Positions 34,946-43,060 of a stretch of DNA of 64,000 bases are shown here, in pieces (positions within the stretch are counted from its first letter, which is position 1; each line of letters starts with the position of its first letter). The translations under genes were made by a program, and so were the position numbers. The stretch spans positions 62,001-126,000 of the forward strand of contig NZ_FSQZ01000001.1 of the NCBI RefSeq assembly GCF_900129645.1. The letters are read 5' to 3'. This DNA is from Acetomicrobium flavidum. GTDB taxonomy: Bacteria > Synergistota > Synergistia > Synergistales > Acetomicrobiaceae. The notes under the pieces are model-generated. The model saw only the letters and a program-made list of their open reading frames with translations, searched no databases and had not been told where the DNA came from.

Positions 34946-36867
34946 TGGCAGAACCTGTAGAAACCACTGTAGTATTTGGAACGGCTGGGCACATAGACCA
35001 CGGCAAGACGACCTTGGTAAAGGCCCTTTCAGGTGTGGATTGCGACAGGCTCGTTGAGGAAAAAAAGCGGGGCATTACAATAGAGCTTGGCTTCGCACCT
35101 CTTTCACTTCCCAGCGGCCGCATCATTAGCATCATAGATGTGCCAGGACACGAACGTTTTATTAGGCAGATGGTCGCAGGAGCTGCCGGCATAGATGCCG
35201 TCATCTTTGTCGTGGCTGCTGACGAAGGCGTAATGCCCCAGTCAAGGGAACACCTTGAGATCCTGTCGCTTCTTGGCATAAAAGAAGGCCTCGTCGTGCT
35301 GACCAAGGCGGACATGGTCGATGAGGAGATGCTTGAGCTTGCAAGGGAAGACGTTAAAGATCTGGTAAGAGGAACTTTCCTTGAGGGCAAGCCAATAATT
35401 GCCGTATCTGCCGTGACGGGCCTCAACTTAGATATCCTTCTCAAACAAATTGATGCCATCTTGGAGAATATTAGCCCCCGGGATATAAAGGGGCCATTCT
35501 TCATGCCGATTGACAGAAGTTTTCCCATAGCGGGCTTCGGCACGGTCGTTACGGGTACGGTTTACAAAGGAAAAGTATCGGTGGGCGATGCCGTAGATGT
35601 CCTGCCTTTGGATAAAAGCTCCAAGGTGCGGTCCATTCAGGTGCACGGCAAATCCGTAAAGCAAGCCCTGGCAGGACAACGATCAGCACTGAACCTTCCT
35701 GACGTCAAGTCAGCCGAGTTAAAGCGGGGCGATGTGGCGTGTTCAAGGGGCTTATTTAAGAGCACGCAATGTCTTGACGTAAGGCTTATGCTTCTTTCGT
35801 CCGCACAGGAACCATTGAGACATTGGCAAGAGGTCCACTTCCACATGGGCACCAGTGAATCCATGGCAAGGGTGGCACTATTAAACGACGCAAGGATAAC
35901 GCCCGGAAATGAAGCCTTGGCGCAGGTGGTATTACATGAGCCAGTTGTAGCTTTAATAGGGCAACGCTTTGTAATAAGGGCTTACACTCCCCTGCGTACC
36001 ATAGGCGGCGGCGAAGTGCTTTTCCCCTACGATAAAAAGCCCAAGGGCAAAAAGGCAAGAAACGAGCTCACGGTTTTTTTGAATAAATTAACTCAAGCCC
36101 AAAGCTTTGATGAAAGGATCAAGGCAATCATAGATCGCTTTGGTTTGCTCTCGCTTGAGGATGCTCTCACGCTTATCCAGCAGACCTCTGGCCAGCTGGA
36201 GAGCTCGTTGCGTCTCATGGCTGAAAGATCTGAAGTCTTGTTGGTCGAATCGGGAGATCAACCCCTGGTCATGTCATCTGCTTATTTTGATACGCTTAAG
36301 GAGGACCTGTACAACATTTTAACAAAGTATCATGACGAAAACCCACACATGTCGGGCATGAAGGCCTTGGATTTGATATCGGCCCTAGGACTTTCTTTGA
36401 CAAAAAAACAGTCACAGGAGTTGATGAGACTGCTGGCAAGCCGGGGCCTGATCGAAATTGACGGCGAAATGGTAAGGCTTCCCGGAGCTTCTCCTAAGGT
36501 CAGCGAAGACACGTTGAGGGACAAGGAAATCCTGCTAGATTACTGCAACAAAAGGGGATTTCAGTTTCCGACTATCGAAGAAGCCATGAGCGAACTCAAG
36601 TTGGACAAGGTCAAGCTAGATCGCATCATAAACATCGCCAGACAAAACGGCGAGTTAAGGCTGATAGGTGGCGAATTTTTGCTCTCGCGAAACATAGAGG
36701 AAAAGGCGCTAGAAATATTACGCTCACTTCCCGAAATAACCATAGCGTCGCTGCGGGATGCCGCTAACGCCAGCAGAAAATACATATTGCCCCTTCTTGA
36801 GGACTTCGATGCCCGAGGCATCACGAGGAGGGTAGGGGATAAAAGAATACTGCTAAAAAAGAAATGA
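34945..36867 (+). CDS. selB: Selenocysteine-specific elongation factor
   Basis: 640 residues. GTPase motifs GTAGHIDHGKTTLVKAL (about 10-26), KKRGITIELGF, DVPGHERFIRQMVAGAAGIDAV and TKAD (G4), followed by EF-Tu-like domains II and III, and a C-terminal array of winged-helix repeats (from about 380) that reads the SECIS hairpin next to in-frame UGA codons. It delivers selenocysteyl-tRNA to the ribosome. Start overlaps selA stop by one base. The presence of selAB means that in-frame UGA in this genome may encode selenocysteine, so short ORFs ending in UGA should be checked. Confidence 0.97.
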   Translation: MAEPVETTVVFGTAGHIDHGKTTLVKALSGVDCDRLVEEKKRGITIELGFAPLSLPSGRIISIIDVPGHERFIRQMVAGAAGIDAVIFVVAADEGVMPQSREHLEILSLLGIKEGLVVLTKADMVDEEMLELAREDVKDLVRGTFLEGKPIIAVSAVTGLNLDILLKQIDAILENISPRDIKGPFFMPIDRSFPIAGFGTVVTGTVYKGKVSVGDAVDVLPLDKSSKVRSIQVHGKSVKQALAGQRSALNLPDVKSAELKRGDVACSRGLFKSTQCLDVRLMLLSSAQEPLRHWQEVHFHMGTSESMARVALLNDARITPGNEALAQVVLHEPVVALIGQRFVIRAYTPLRTIGGGEVLFPYDKKPKGKKARNELTVFLNKLTQAQSFDERIKAIIDRFGLLSLEDALTLIQQTSGQLESSLRLMAERSEVLLVESGDQPLVMSSAYFDTLKEDLYNILTKYHDENPHMSGMKALDLISALGLSLTKKQSQELMRLLASRGLIEIDGEMVRLPGASPKVSEDTLRDKEILLDYCNKRGFQFPTIEEAMSELKLDKVKLDRIINIARQNGELRLIGGEFLLSRNIEEKALEILRSLPEITIASLRDAANASRKYILPLLEDFDARGITRRVGDKRILLKKK

Positions 36868-36955
36868 GCTTTTTAAGGATAAACCTTGGATAATGTTAAA
36901 ACCAGCAACCATGCATCCTACAGCAGCATCATGAAGAATAAGCAACTTGCTCACA

Positions 36956-37708
36956 TCACGATCGTAACGATATCAATACCGCTTTGGCTGTTCCTTTTTT
37001 CAAAAACGACCCCGTGCTACCGCCTTCGCTTACAATTTGATACACAAGCTCCGGATCACATACCCTTAAGCCAAACAACCCCACAACGCGCTTGGAGCCA
37101 AGGCCGTTTAGCAATTCAGGCCAAAGTGGAGTAGAAGGCCCGATGATCGCTACGCGGCCTGAGCAGAGGTCAAGCAGATGGTCTATGGTCTTGTTGATGA
37201 AGGCAGTGCCAGTTATAAAGACAACATCGCAGCGTGGCAGCTCCCATTCTGCCGCCCAATCAGGAAGGATTCCCTTCGAATGTTGCAAGGGGTTTCTTTC
37301 AAAGATGAGAAGTTCCTTTGCCCGCCCGGCGACATGACGGGCTAAAGGGGCAATGTTTCCGACCATACCGACTACATCGTCTTCGCTTATCCCAAGAAAC
37401 TCTATAGGCTCTACATCCTGCATGGGTGCATTTTGAGACAGCACCGCATTTACTGTCGCAAGGCCTATGGAAGAGGCTATAGAATCGGCCGTCATCAAAC
37501 CGCGTGCCAGGTCTAAAGCAAGCCGTCCAGCCAGAGGCCCCGACCAATTAAACTTACTGCAGCATCTGCCTTCGTCTAAGGTCGCAGCCAAGCCGCAACT
37601 GTCGTCTGAAAGCACCACACAGGTATAGCGCAAGCCTACCACCACTTTCTTGACAGTCAATCGCGAAAGCTCCGATTCAAGAGAAGTAATTAATCTTTCA
37701 ACGATCAC
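36956..37708 (-). CDS. DUF364/DUF4213 putative heavy-metal chelation protein
   Basis: 250 residues. VKKVVVGLRYTCVVLSDDSCGLAATL (DUF4213-like N-terminus) and VGMVGNIAPLARHVAGRAKELLIFERNPLQ plus CDVVFITGTAFINKTIDHLLDLC (DUF364 Rossmann-like half) support the family. Structures of relatives suggest metal or molybdopterin-type ligand binding, but function is unproven. Start GTG with GGAGG ten bases upstream. Converges on selB without an obvious terminator, and is downstream of the permease remnant and the formamidase gene on the same strand. Confidence 0.85.
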   Translation of the reverse strand: MIVERLITSLESELSRLTVKKVVVGLRYTCVVLSDDSCGLAATLDEGRCCSKFNWSGPLAGRLALDLARGLMTADSIASSIGLATVNAVLSQNAPMQDVEPIEFLGISEDDVVGMVGNIAPLARHVAGRAKELLIFERNPLQHSKGILPDWAAEWELPRCDVVFITGTAFINKTIDHLLDLCSGRVAIIGPSTPLWPELLNGLGSKRVVGLFGLRVCDPELVYQIVSEGGSTGSFLKKGTAKAVLISLRS

Positions 37709-37736
37709 CTTTTATCTTCCTCCGTAAAAATGAAGA

Positions 37737-37807
37737 AAAACGGGCTTGTTTATTGATCATGATCATAGCGTAACATAGTTGCATGAAAAATACATCAAGC
37801 CCGTTTT
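37737..37807 (-). terminator. Long-loop hairpin after the permease remnant
   Basis: 12-bp perfect inverted repeat (37737-37748 with 37796-37807) around a 47-base AT-rich loop; on the minus strand the right arm ends in a T5 run followed by more T. It would end the transcript of the formamidase gene and permease remnant, upstream of the DUF364 gene. Confidence 0.6.
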
Positions 37808-37820
37808 CAAAAAGCGATCC

Positions 37821-38091
37821 TCAATCCACGGGAAGTATGGTCTTTACCTTGAAACCCCTGGTAATCACGGCCAAATTGTCCATATCCCCACGCAGTAAAC
37901 ACCATGGCGCAGGCTGCTATCACATACGCAAGAGGAACGTGACCTTTGCTCAATACGGCAACGACTCCATATATGCCCATGGGGGCTATGGGGACCATCG
38001 TTATTATGGCAAAGGCGATGAGGTCGCCCATCTTTAAGACTCGTTTTAACCCTTGTTTGTCCGTCTGATTCTCGCTATGATTTTCAGCCAT
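37821..38091 (-). pseudogene. Amino-acid permease (APC family) with internal deletion
   Basis: The frame starting at 38091 gives a normal APC-superfamily N-terminus: KRVLKMGDLIAFAIITMVP, then a second helix ending in VFTAWGYGQF (about residue 73). There the protein should continue for some 370 more residues, but the same frame becomes non-membrane sequence and stops. In another frame the bases just after the break read AVITRGFKVKTILPVD then TGA (37821-37823), which looks like a permease C-terminus. The simplest reading is an internal deletion that fused first helices to last residues out of frame, near 37868-37880. Follows the formamidase gene by 16 bases, so it was probably its transporter. 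Confidence 0.75.
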
Positions 38092-38107
38092 GACATATCA
38101 CTTCCAA

Positions 38108-39031
38108 TTACTCGGATATTGCTTCCAAAAGCTTTTCTGCTGAAATTAGGCTTTTAGGAAGTTTAGCCCTTACCGTCTTACGCGGATCGACCAATTGACA
38201 AATTTCTAAGTCCATCGCCAAGCTTGCCAACATATACGCATCATGCCAGTCTATTTGAAGGGCATGCTCGAGAGATTTTACCGCCAAGTCCGTAGCTACA
38301 TAAAAAGCTTTATTGATATCTTCATCGGAAACGATTATATACAGCCAGTCTTTTGTCTCTACACAGGGCCACGACGGTGACATTGCGCTTATCGATTTAA
38401 ATTCGACGGTAACGCTTCCGGCTATTTCGCAAGCAGCCACGCAGATCTCGCCGTCTCCCATCACAGCGTGAAGATCGCCTAGTCCAAATAAGGCGCCGTC
38501 ATAACTAACCGGAAAGTAAACGGTTGCGCCCTCGGTTATCACGGTGGTATCCATATTTCCTCCATGCCTTCCCGGTGTGCCCGTAGGCGTATTTTCAGGC
38601 GTGGCAACTCCGATCACGCCTATCATCTTTCTTACGGGTAAACCAAGATTTAAGAACTTGACCTTATCCTGATCTACATTGCATATTACGGTCTTGGCCT
38701 GCCTTACCTTATCACCAAGGATGCCTTCTTTGGGAATGGTAACTATGGCACCTTGCTCTTTCAGGTCTATCCTGTGAATCTTGACCGCTAAAGCGTCACC
38801 TTTCTTAGCTCCCTTTACGAAGATGGGCCCTGTGGCCGGGTTTATGCGCGAAAAGTCGATCTCCGTCACCAGTTGCTCTTCTTCGGTAATTTGATTGGAA
38901 AAGCAGTCCTTAGTTTCTATCTCAACCAATAAGCCCTGTTCAACCTCAGCAGCAGGAGGAAGCTTCGGGTCGAAGGAGAAGAAGGTAAAATCATTACGCA
39001 CCACGATCTTTGGCCTTTCACAGCCTATCAC
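38108..39031 (-). CDS. Acetamidase/formamidase-family protein
   Basis: About 307 residues of the FmdA/AmdA family. Visible family marks are NPATGPIFVKGAKKGDALAVKIHRIDL (about 65-92), MIGVIGVATP, PTGTPGRHGGNMDTT (about 150) and LFGLGDLHAVMGDGEICVAACEIAG (about 183-207), which contain the metal-binding His, Asp and Glu residues. Members hydrolyse formamide or small amides to acid and ammonia. The GTG at 39031 has AGGGGTGA at good spacing and is preferred to the GTG three codons earlier. Downstream lies the deleted permease. Confidence 0.88.
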   Translation of the reverse strand: MIGCERPKIVVRNDFTFFSFDPKLPPAAEVEQGLLVEIETKDCFSNQITEEEQLVTEIDFSRINPATGPIFVKGAKKGDALAVKIHRIDLKEQGAIVTIPKEGILGDKVRQAKTVICNVDQDKVKFLNLGLPVRKMIGVIGVATPENTPTGTPGRHGGNMDTTVITEGATVYFPVSYDGALFGLGDLHAVMGDGEICVAACEIAGSVTVEFKSISAMSPSWPCVETKDWLYIIVSDEDINKAFYVATDLAVKSLEHALQIDWHDAYMLASLAMDLEICQLVDPRKTVRAKLPKSLISAEKLLEAISE

Positions 39032-39179
39032 AACGATCACCCCTTTTTAGTTCATCAACACAATATGTAAACTAAAATGTAAGGCTCGATTAAGTTTCAG
39101 TCAAGTTAGTGAATTGAGCTAACAACTTAAGATGTTATGCATGTCGTAAATCCAAATGGTGTGGATTCCTTTCTGGATT

Positions 39180-39614
39180 TTAATCTCCTTCGAGTACAAC
39201 CTCGTCTCCTGGCTTAACAATGCCACCGTTGACTACCTCAAGGAAATAGCCCACCTTGGGCAGCAGACACCATCCGCGGTAATCGTATGTGTGAGGTTCA
39301 TCCGGTTTTTTGCCCTTTTCTATTACAAGCAAGACCACGTCACGGCCAATTTTAAGGCGGCTTTCTAGGGGGATCTGATCAGGCAATCCCTCCACCACCA
39401 GGTTTTCGGCCAAGGACCCCGGCGGAAAGGAAAAGCCCGCCTCTTTTTCGGCGAGCTTTATATCCTCATATCTCAATAAGCTGACCTGTCGTGACGAAAT
39501 GCCAAAATGGGAATCCCCATCAATGCCTTTTCCTTCGATGAATCGCGCCTCCGCCACGGGCTTTTTTGGTTCCTGTCTGTTTGAGCTAACGCATACTGCC
39601 AGAACGCGCGCCAT
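39180..39614 (-). CDS. MOSC-domain protein
   Basis: 144 residues, a stand-alone MOSC (molybdenum cofactor sulfurase C-terminal) domain: GKGIDGDSHFGISSRQVSLLRYEDI, FPPGSLAENLVVEGL, and the characteristic cysteine at the end of DYRGWCLLPKVGYFLEVVNGGIVKPGD. Such domains bind sulfur-carrying molybdenum cofactor ligands. AGGAGGT lies seven bases before ATG. It stands about 25 bases downstream of the 39.6-46.4 kb operon on the same strand and might be read through from it. The 140 bases that follow (39041-39179) hold only a weak 6-bp hairpin. Confidence 0.9.
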   Translation of the reverse strand: MARVLAVCVSSNRQEPKKPVAEARFIEGKGIDGDSHFGISSRQVSLLRYEDIKLAEKEAGFSFPPGSLAENLVVEGLPDQIPLESRLKIGRDVVLLVIEKGKKPDEPHTYDYRGWCLLPKVGYFLEVVNGGIVKPGDEVVLEGD

Positions 39615-39639
39615 TGCTTAAACCTCCTAATTCAATAGC

Positions 39640-40599
39640 TTAAATCCATATCTTACCATCCTTTACGACAAGTATATCATCCAAATAAAGTTCAGGGCTC
39701 CTCATTACAGCATCAACATGAACGCCTGCAGCAACTTTTCCACCAAAGGTGTCATTGCTTCCCATTGCTACATGAACAGATCCATATATCTTTTCGTCTT
39801 CTAGGATAACCCCGGTGAGGCGAGCTTTATCGTTGGTCCCAATGCCAAGTTCCGCCAAATTACGCGCATTGGAATTATCACCCAAAACCTCAAGCAGGCG
39901 ATCAGCGCGATCGCCTTTCACGTCCAAAAGTAACCCCTGATCAAATTCCAGGATGAGTGGAGAATCAAGAAGCCCAATACCAACGCAAGAACCGTCTATA
40001 AGAACGCTCCCCGTCGCAGTGCCCTCAAGGGGCGCTATGTAAGCTTCGCCTGAGGGCAAATTTCCCGATTCTCCTTTATTGCGGTAAATTCCGGTGCTTG
40101 GCACGCCACGTCTTCCTTCAAGCGACATTAAAAGCGTATGCTTTCCGGTAACAATTCTGGCCGATCTCGCCTTATCCAGCAAGACAGTAACCTTTTTGGT
40201 CAATTTTTCTACTTTTTCATAGTCGGCATTTATCGGGCCATTAAAAAACATATCTTCAGTGATCCCTGGCATGGTGGCAATTCGTGCCCCACAACTGCAG
40301 GCATTTTTCCGTGCCTGCGTATGGGTAAGAGAAGCGCTGGTAGGTGCCATAACCACATCCGACATCGCCATAGCCTTTGCCACCAGCTCGTCGGGTTCCA
40401 TGCCGCTTTTTTCAAGTTTTTGCATGCAAAGCAAGAAAGATCTAGCTTTTACCTCCATGCCAGCCTTAAAGATCGCATCGCCGATGTCCTGCGTAGCATC
40501 ATCACACAGGACAAGGAGCCTTTCGCCCCCTGCTATGCCCATATTTACCATTAAAAGCTTCTTTGCAATTTCCATCAAACTATTTATTTCGCTCATCAT
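39640..40599 (-). CDS. M29-like (aminopeptidase T/II-related) hydrolase
   Basis: About 319 residues. The first half (GERLLVLCDDATQDIGDAIFKAG; DVVMAPTSASLTHTQARKNACSCGARIATMPG) resembles the N-terminal domain of thermophilic aminopeptidase II, and the second half keeps NLAELGIGTNDKARLTGVILEDEKIYGSVHVAMGSNDTFGG, where M29 enzymes place metal Glu and His residues, ending in LYLDDILVVKDGKIW. Probably a metal-dependent amino- or iminopeptidase. ATG at 40599 follows GAGGAAA; the longer frame begins with TTG. Last gene of the OPT-racemase-DUF917-DUF1177-AroM operon, 10 bases after aroM-like. Confidence 0.8.
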   Translation of the reverse strand: MMSEINSLMEIAKKLLMVNMGIAGGERLLVLCDDATQDIGDAIFKAGMEVKARSFLLCMQKLEKSGMEPDELVAKAMAMSDVVMAPTSASLTHTQARKNACSCGARIATMPGITEDMFFNGPINADYEKVEKLTKKVTVLLDKARSARIVTGKHTLLMSLEGRRGVPSTGIYRNKGESGNLPSGEAYIAPLEGTATGSVLIDGSCVGIGLLDSPLILEFDQGLLLDVKGDRADRLLEVLGDNSNARNLAELGIGTNDKARLTGVILEDEKIYGSVHVAMGSNDTFGGKVAAGVHVDAVMRSPELYLDDILVVKDGKIWI

Positions 40600-40609
40600 G
40601 ATCTTTTCC

Positions 40610-41281
40610 TCACTCAAGCAATTCCCTGGCTATGCGGCTTGCAACGGTCCTGGCCAAGATCACGGGACATGAAGTAATTTCTTTTGCATGCTTTTTCATC
40701 TTGGAAGTGTAGCCTATACAATCCATTACTATTAATTGCGCTCCCCATTCGGATAACTCCATAGCGCCCCTTGCTATTGAGGCATCAGACTCTACGTAAG
40801 GTGAGGCAGCCACTATCCGAAGGTCCTTTGTCACGGCAGACCATCTTTTGCGCGATTGCTCTATTTGGTCCTTTGAAGGGGTAAATACGCCTAACTTCAA
40901 ACCTTCTCCAACTGCCTTGGTTACCTCAAAAAGCATTCTTTGGGGTCTCAAAAGAAAGCCATTTGCGCCAAAATCAGGAAATTCTCCAGTGCACAGAAGC
41001 AAAGTCACTTTGATACCGCTTTCAAAAAGCTTGCCGATCTTGTCCTGGAGCAGGGGAGTGATGTGCTTTTCTGCAACTTTGACGGATGTGCCGTCACGAA
41101 GCCTGGTTACCAATACATAATCTCCTTCTTTTGGAGCTAACTTGGCTATTTCTTCTTTACTAAGTCCATCTAGCGCTCCGGCCTCTACAATTTCAATGTC
41201 ATGCCCCAAAATCGGTTTTATGTCCACCATAACGTCGTTTCTTGGCGACTGTCCTATTGTTACGGCACCAATTTTATACAT
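40610..41281 (-). CDS. AroM-family protein
   Basis: 223 residues of the AroM family: MYKIGAVTIGQSPRNDVMVDI at the start, VTLLLCTGEFPDFG (about 94-107, Cys) and AQLIVMDCIGYTSKMKKHAKE (about 184-204, second Cys). The paired cysteines in racemase-like positions suggest a relative of the Asp/Glu racemase fold; the function of AroM itself is unknown despite its name and location near aro genes in E. coli. It overlaps the preceding gene by eight bases, evidence of tight coupling inside this operon. Confidence 0.88.
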   Translation of the reverse strand: MYKIGAVTIGQSPRNDVMVDIKPILGHDIEIVEAGALDGLSKEEIAKLAPKEGDYVLVTRLRDGTSVKVAEKHITPLLQDKIGKLFESGIKVTLLLCTGEFPDFGANGFLLRPQRMLFEVTKAVGEGLKLGVFTPSKDQIEQSRKRWSAVTKDLRIVAASPYVESDASIARGAMELSEWGAQLIVMDCIGYTSKMKKHAKEITSCPVILARTVASRIARELLE

Positions 41282-42104
41282 TGTTCATTCTCCCTTTATA
41301 AATACAATTCAAGTGATCCGGGGCTCCTGGGCCACAACGCAGGCATTCTTTTAAGGAATCCTCGATCCCACTTGGTAATGTACCTTTGATGGAACAAATA
41401 TATTCCATGAAGTTGCTAGCCCACGATTTATCTCCCTCTATCAAAAAAGTGGTACTACCTGCGCCTTCGTAAATTCCACCTCGTCCTATCACTGTTACAT
41501 ACGTGGCACCCAGTGCATAGATGCCATCAACCTCGCTAAAGACCTTGCCTACAATTGGAACTAATCCAACTGACATGCCCATAGACATATCCGGTACGTT
41601 TCGTCCACACCTGGACATCGCTTCCCTTAAAGAAAAGGGGCAATATTTTTCAAGCCCTGCAGCTACGATGATAGGCACTCCCTCGACATGCAAAAGAGGA
41701 AGAATCCTGCCCGGCTCACCCCCGAAAAAACGACCTGCCATCATAGCTGCATTTCCGTCCCCATCTATGATGTTTGCCCCACAAATTGCCAAATCGCTCG
41801 AACCCATTTGAGATACTATCTCCTCAAGGTGTCCATCCGCCGTTTCAGGTTTGCCGTTTCTAATCACAATGGAATGCGGGCCTTCAACATTACCTTCGGT
41901 CGATACGGCACCTCTCTCGGTTATCCTTCCGGATATCCTCAGTTTAATCCCAACCAAGGTCTCCGAAACTGCAGATACTGTCGTTCCCCCTTTCAAGAGT
42001 AAGATGCCTTGCTTCATTACGCGGTTGACTTCGGGTAACGAGGAAATGCCTCTTGCTATGACCCTTTTTCCCTCTTCTACGGTAAGTGTAACTTGAATTT
42101 TCAT
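41274..42104 (-). CDS. Conserved-looking protein of unknown function in the OPT-AroM operon
   Basis: 276 residues, not recognised. The sequence is soluble, Gly-rich and clearly a folded enzyme-like protein: ILLLKGGTTVSAVSETL (about 32-48), SSDLAICGANIIDGDGNAAMMAG (about 102-124), FFGGEPGRILPLLHVEGVPIIVAAGLEK, and YVTVIGRGGIYEGAGSTTFLIEGD. Three cysteines and a His close the C-terminus (CLRCGPGAPDHLNC), a possible metal site. Its ATG abuts the DUF1177 stop (TAAATG) and its own end overlaps aroM-like, so it is an integral member of the operon. The GGTT-type phosphate-loop-like motif could bind a nucleotide or sugar phosphate; that is speculation. Confidence 0.8.
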   Translation of the reverse strand: MKIQVTLTVEEGKRVIARGISSLPEVNRVMKQGILLLKGGTTVSAVSETLVGIKLRISGRITERGAVSTEGNVEGPHSIVIRNGKPETADGHLEEIVSQMGSSDLAICGANIIDGDGNAAMMAGRFFGGEPGRILPLLHVEGVPIIVAAGLEKYCPFSLREAMSRCGRNVPDMSMGMSVGLVPIVGKVFSEVDGIYALGATYVTVIGRGGIYEGAGSTTFLIEGDKSWASNFMEYICSIKGTLPSGIEDSLKECLRCGPGAPDHLNCIYKGRMNNV

Positions 42105-43043
42105 TTATTTTATCTTTCCTAAGGTCTGTAAATGCCTCATATGTCCATAAAGCGAGATTAATCTGTCGAATTCCGCCGCATCGTAAAAAGATACCCTTCC
42201 TTCACCGTAGTACTTAGCGACCTCAACGCTAAATCTAACCGCCTCGTCAATATCCATGGCCTGCGTAGCGCCCGTTGCACATCCCGGGACCGGCACCTCG
42301 GACGTCAAGGCAACTCCTACTACTGGTGCAGAGGTCGCCGTACACGGCTGCATTATGCTGTTTAAATGGTAAATGTCGTTGCCGTAAGGCGTGATATCCT
42401 GCATGGTTATGGGAAATACCACCGGCATTTTCCCGGTAACATAACTCATGAGAGACAACAAATCCTCGCTCACTCTCAGTATCCATCCCTCTTTTACAGT
42501 CGGCGATATGGCAAAACCGCGATGGTTTATGACTCTGTTTCCACGAGTCGTGTCAATCGAAAGCACAGCGTCCAACTCGCCGGTTATTTCTTCTTTGTTA
42601 GCCATCGCCATATCGATGGGGGAGCCCATGAAGGGGACGGGATCGTGTGGCTGGGTGGGGGCATCTGGACATATGTGAGTAGAGATGAAAACATCGCCCT
42701 TTAAGATATCTCCCTTGCTATACATATCACCTAAAAGCATGGCAGTAGCTACGGCAGCTATGCCTCCATCGGCGTCGGAGACCAGGCCAAGCCTTTCCGG
42801 TCTTGCGCCTATGCCGCCAAGCCTGCCGACTATGCCAAGGGTTGGAGCAGATCCTCCAGATCTTTTGCCCTCGTTTCCAGGTATCCAAACCTTTACAAAA
42901 TCGGTCTTCCCATTTGGACCTGTTACCGTCTTTACCTCAACGTCTTTAAGCCCTATCTTAACCAACACTTCTTTGACGTCTTGTCCATTTACTTTGGGAT
43001 TACCTAAAAGATCTATTGCCTCAATAGTCCATTTTAGCGACAT
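42105..43043 (-). CDS. DUF1177-family protein
   Basis: 312 residues matching my knowledge of DUF1177: TLGIVGRLGGIGARPERLGLVSDADGGIAAVATAMLLGDM (about 68-107), STHICPDAPTQPHDPVPFMGSPIDM (about 118-142) and VLSIDTTRGNRVINHRGFAISPTVKEGWIL. Acidic and histidine residues in the last two blocks look like a metallo-hydrolase site, similar in flavour to M20/M42 peptidases, but no activity is established. GGGAGG lies nine bases before ATG. Between DUF917 and the unknown protein in the operon. Confidence 0.82.
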   Translation of the reverse strand: MSLKWTIEAIDLLGNPKVNGQDVKEVLVKIGLKDVEVKTVTGPNGKTDFVKVWIPGNEGKRSGGSAPTLGIVGRLGGIGARPERLGLVSDADGGIAAVATAMLLGDMYSKGDILKGDVFISTHICPDAPTQPHDPVPFMGSPIDMAMANKEEITGELDAVLSIDTTRGNRVINHRGFAISPTVKEGWILRVSEDLLSLMSYVTGKMPVVFPITMQDITPYGNDIYHLNSIMQPCTATSAPVVGVALTSEVPVPGCATGATQAMDIDEAVRFSVEVAKYYGEGRVSFYDAAEFDRLISLYGHMRHLQTLGKIK

Positions 43044-43060
43044 GAAATTTACGCCTCCCG

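Noticed and set aside
34824-35543. 239-residue minus-strand frame across selA-selB
   Set aside because: Antisense to two intact conserved genes; Ser/Pro-rich shadow sequence without a start site.
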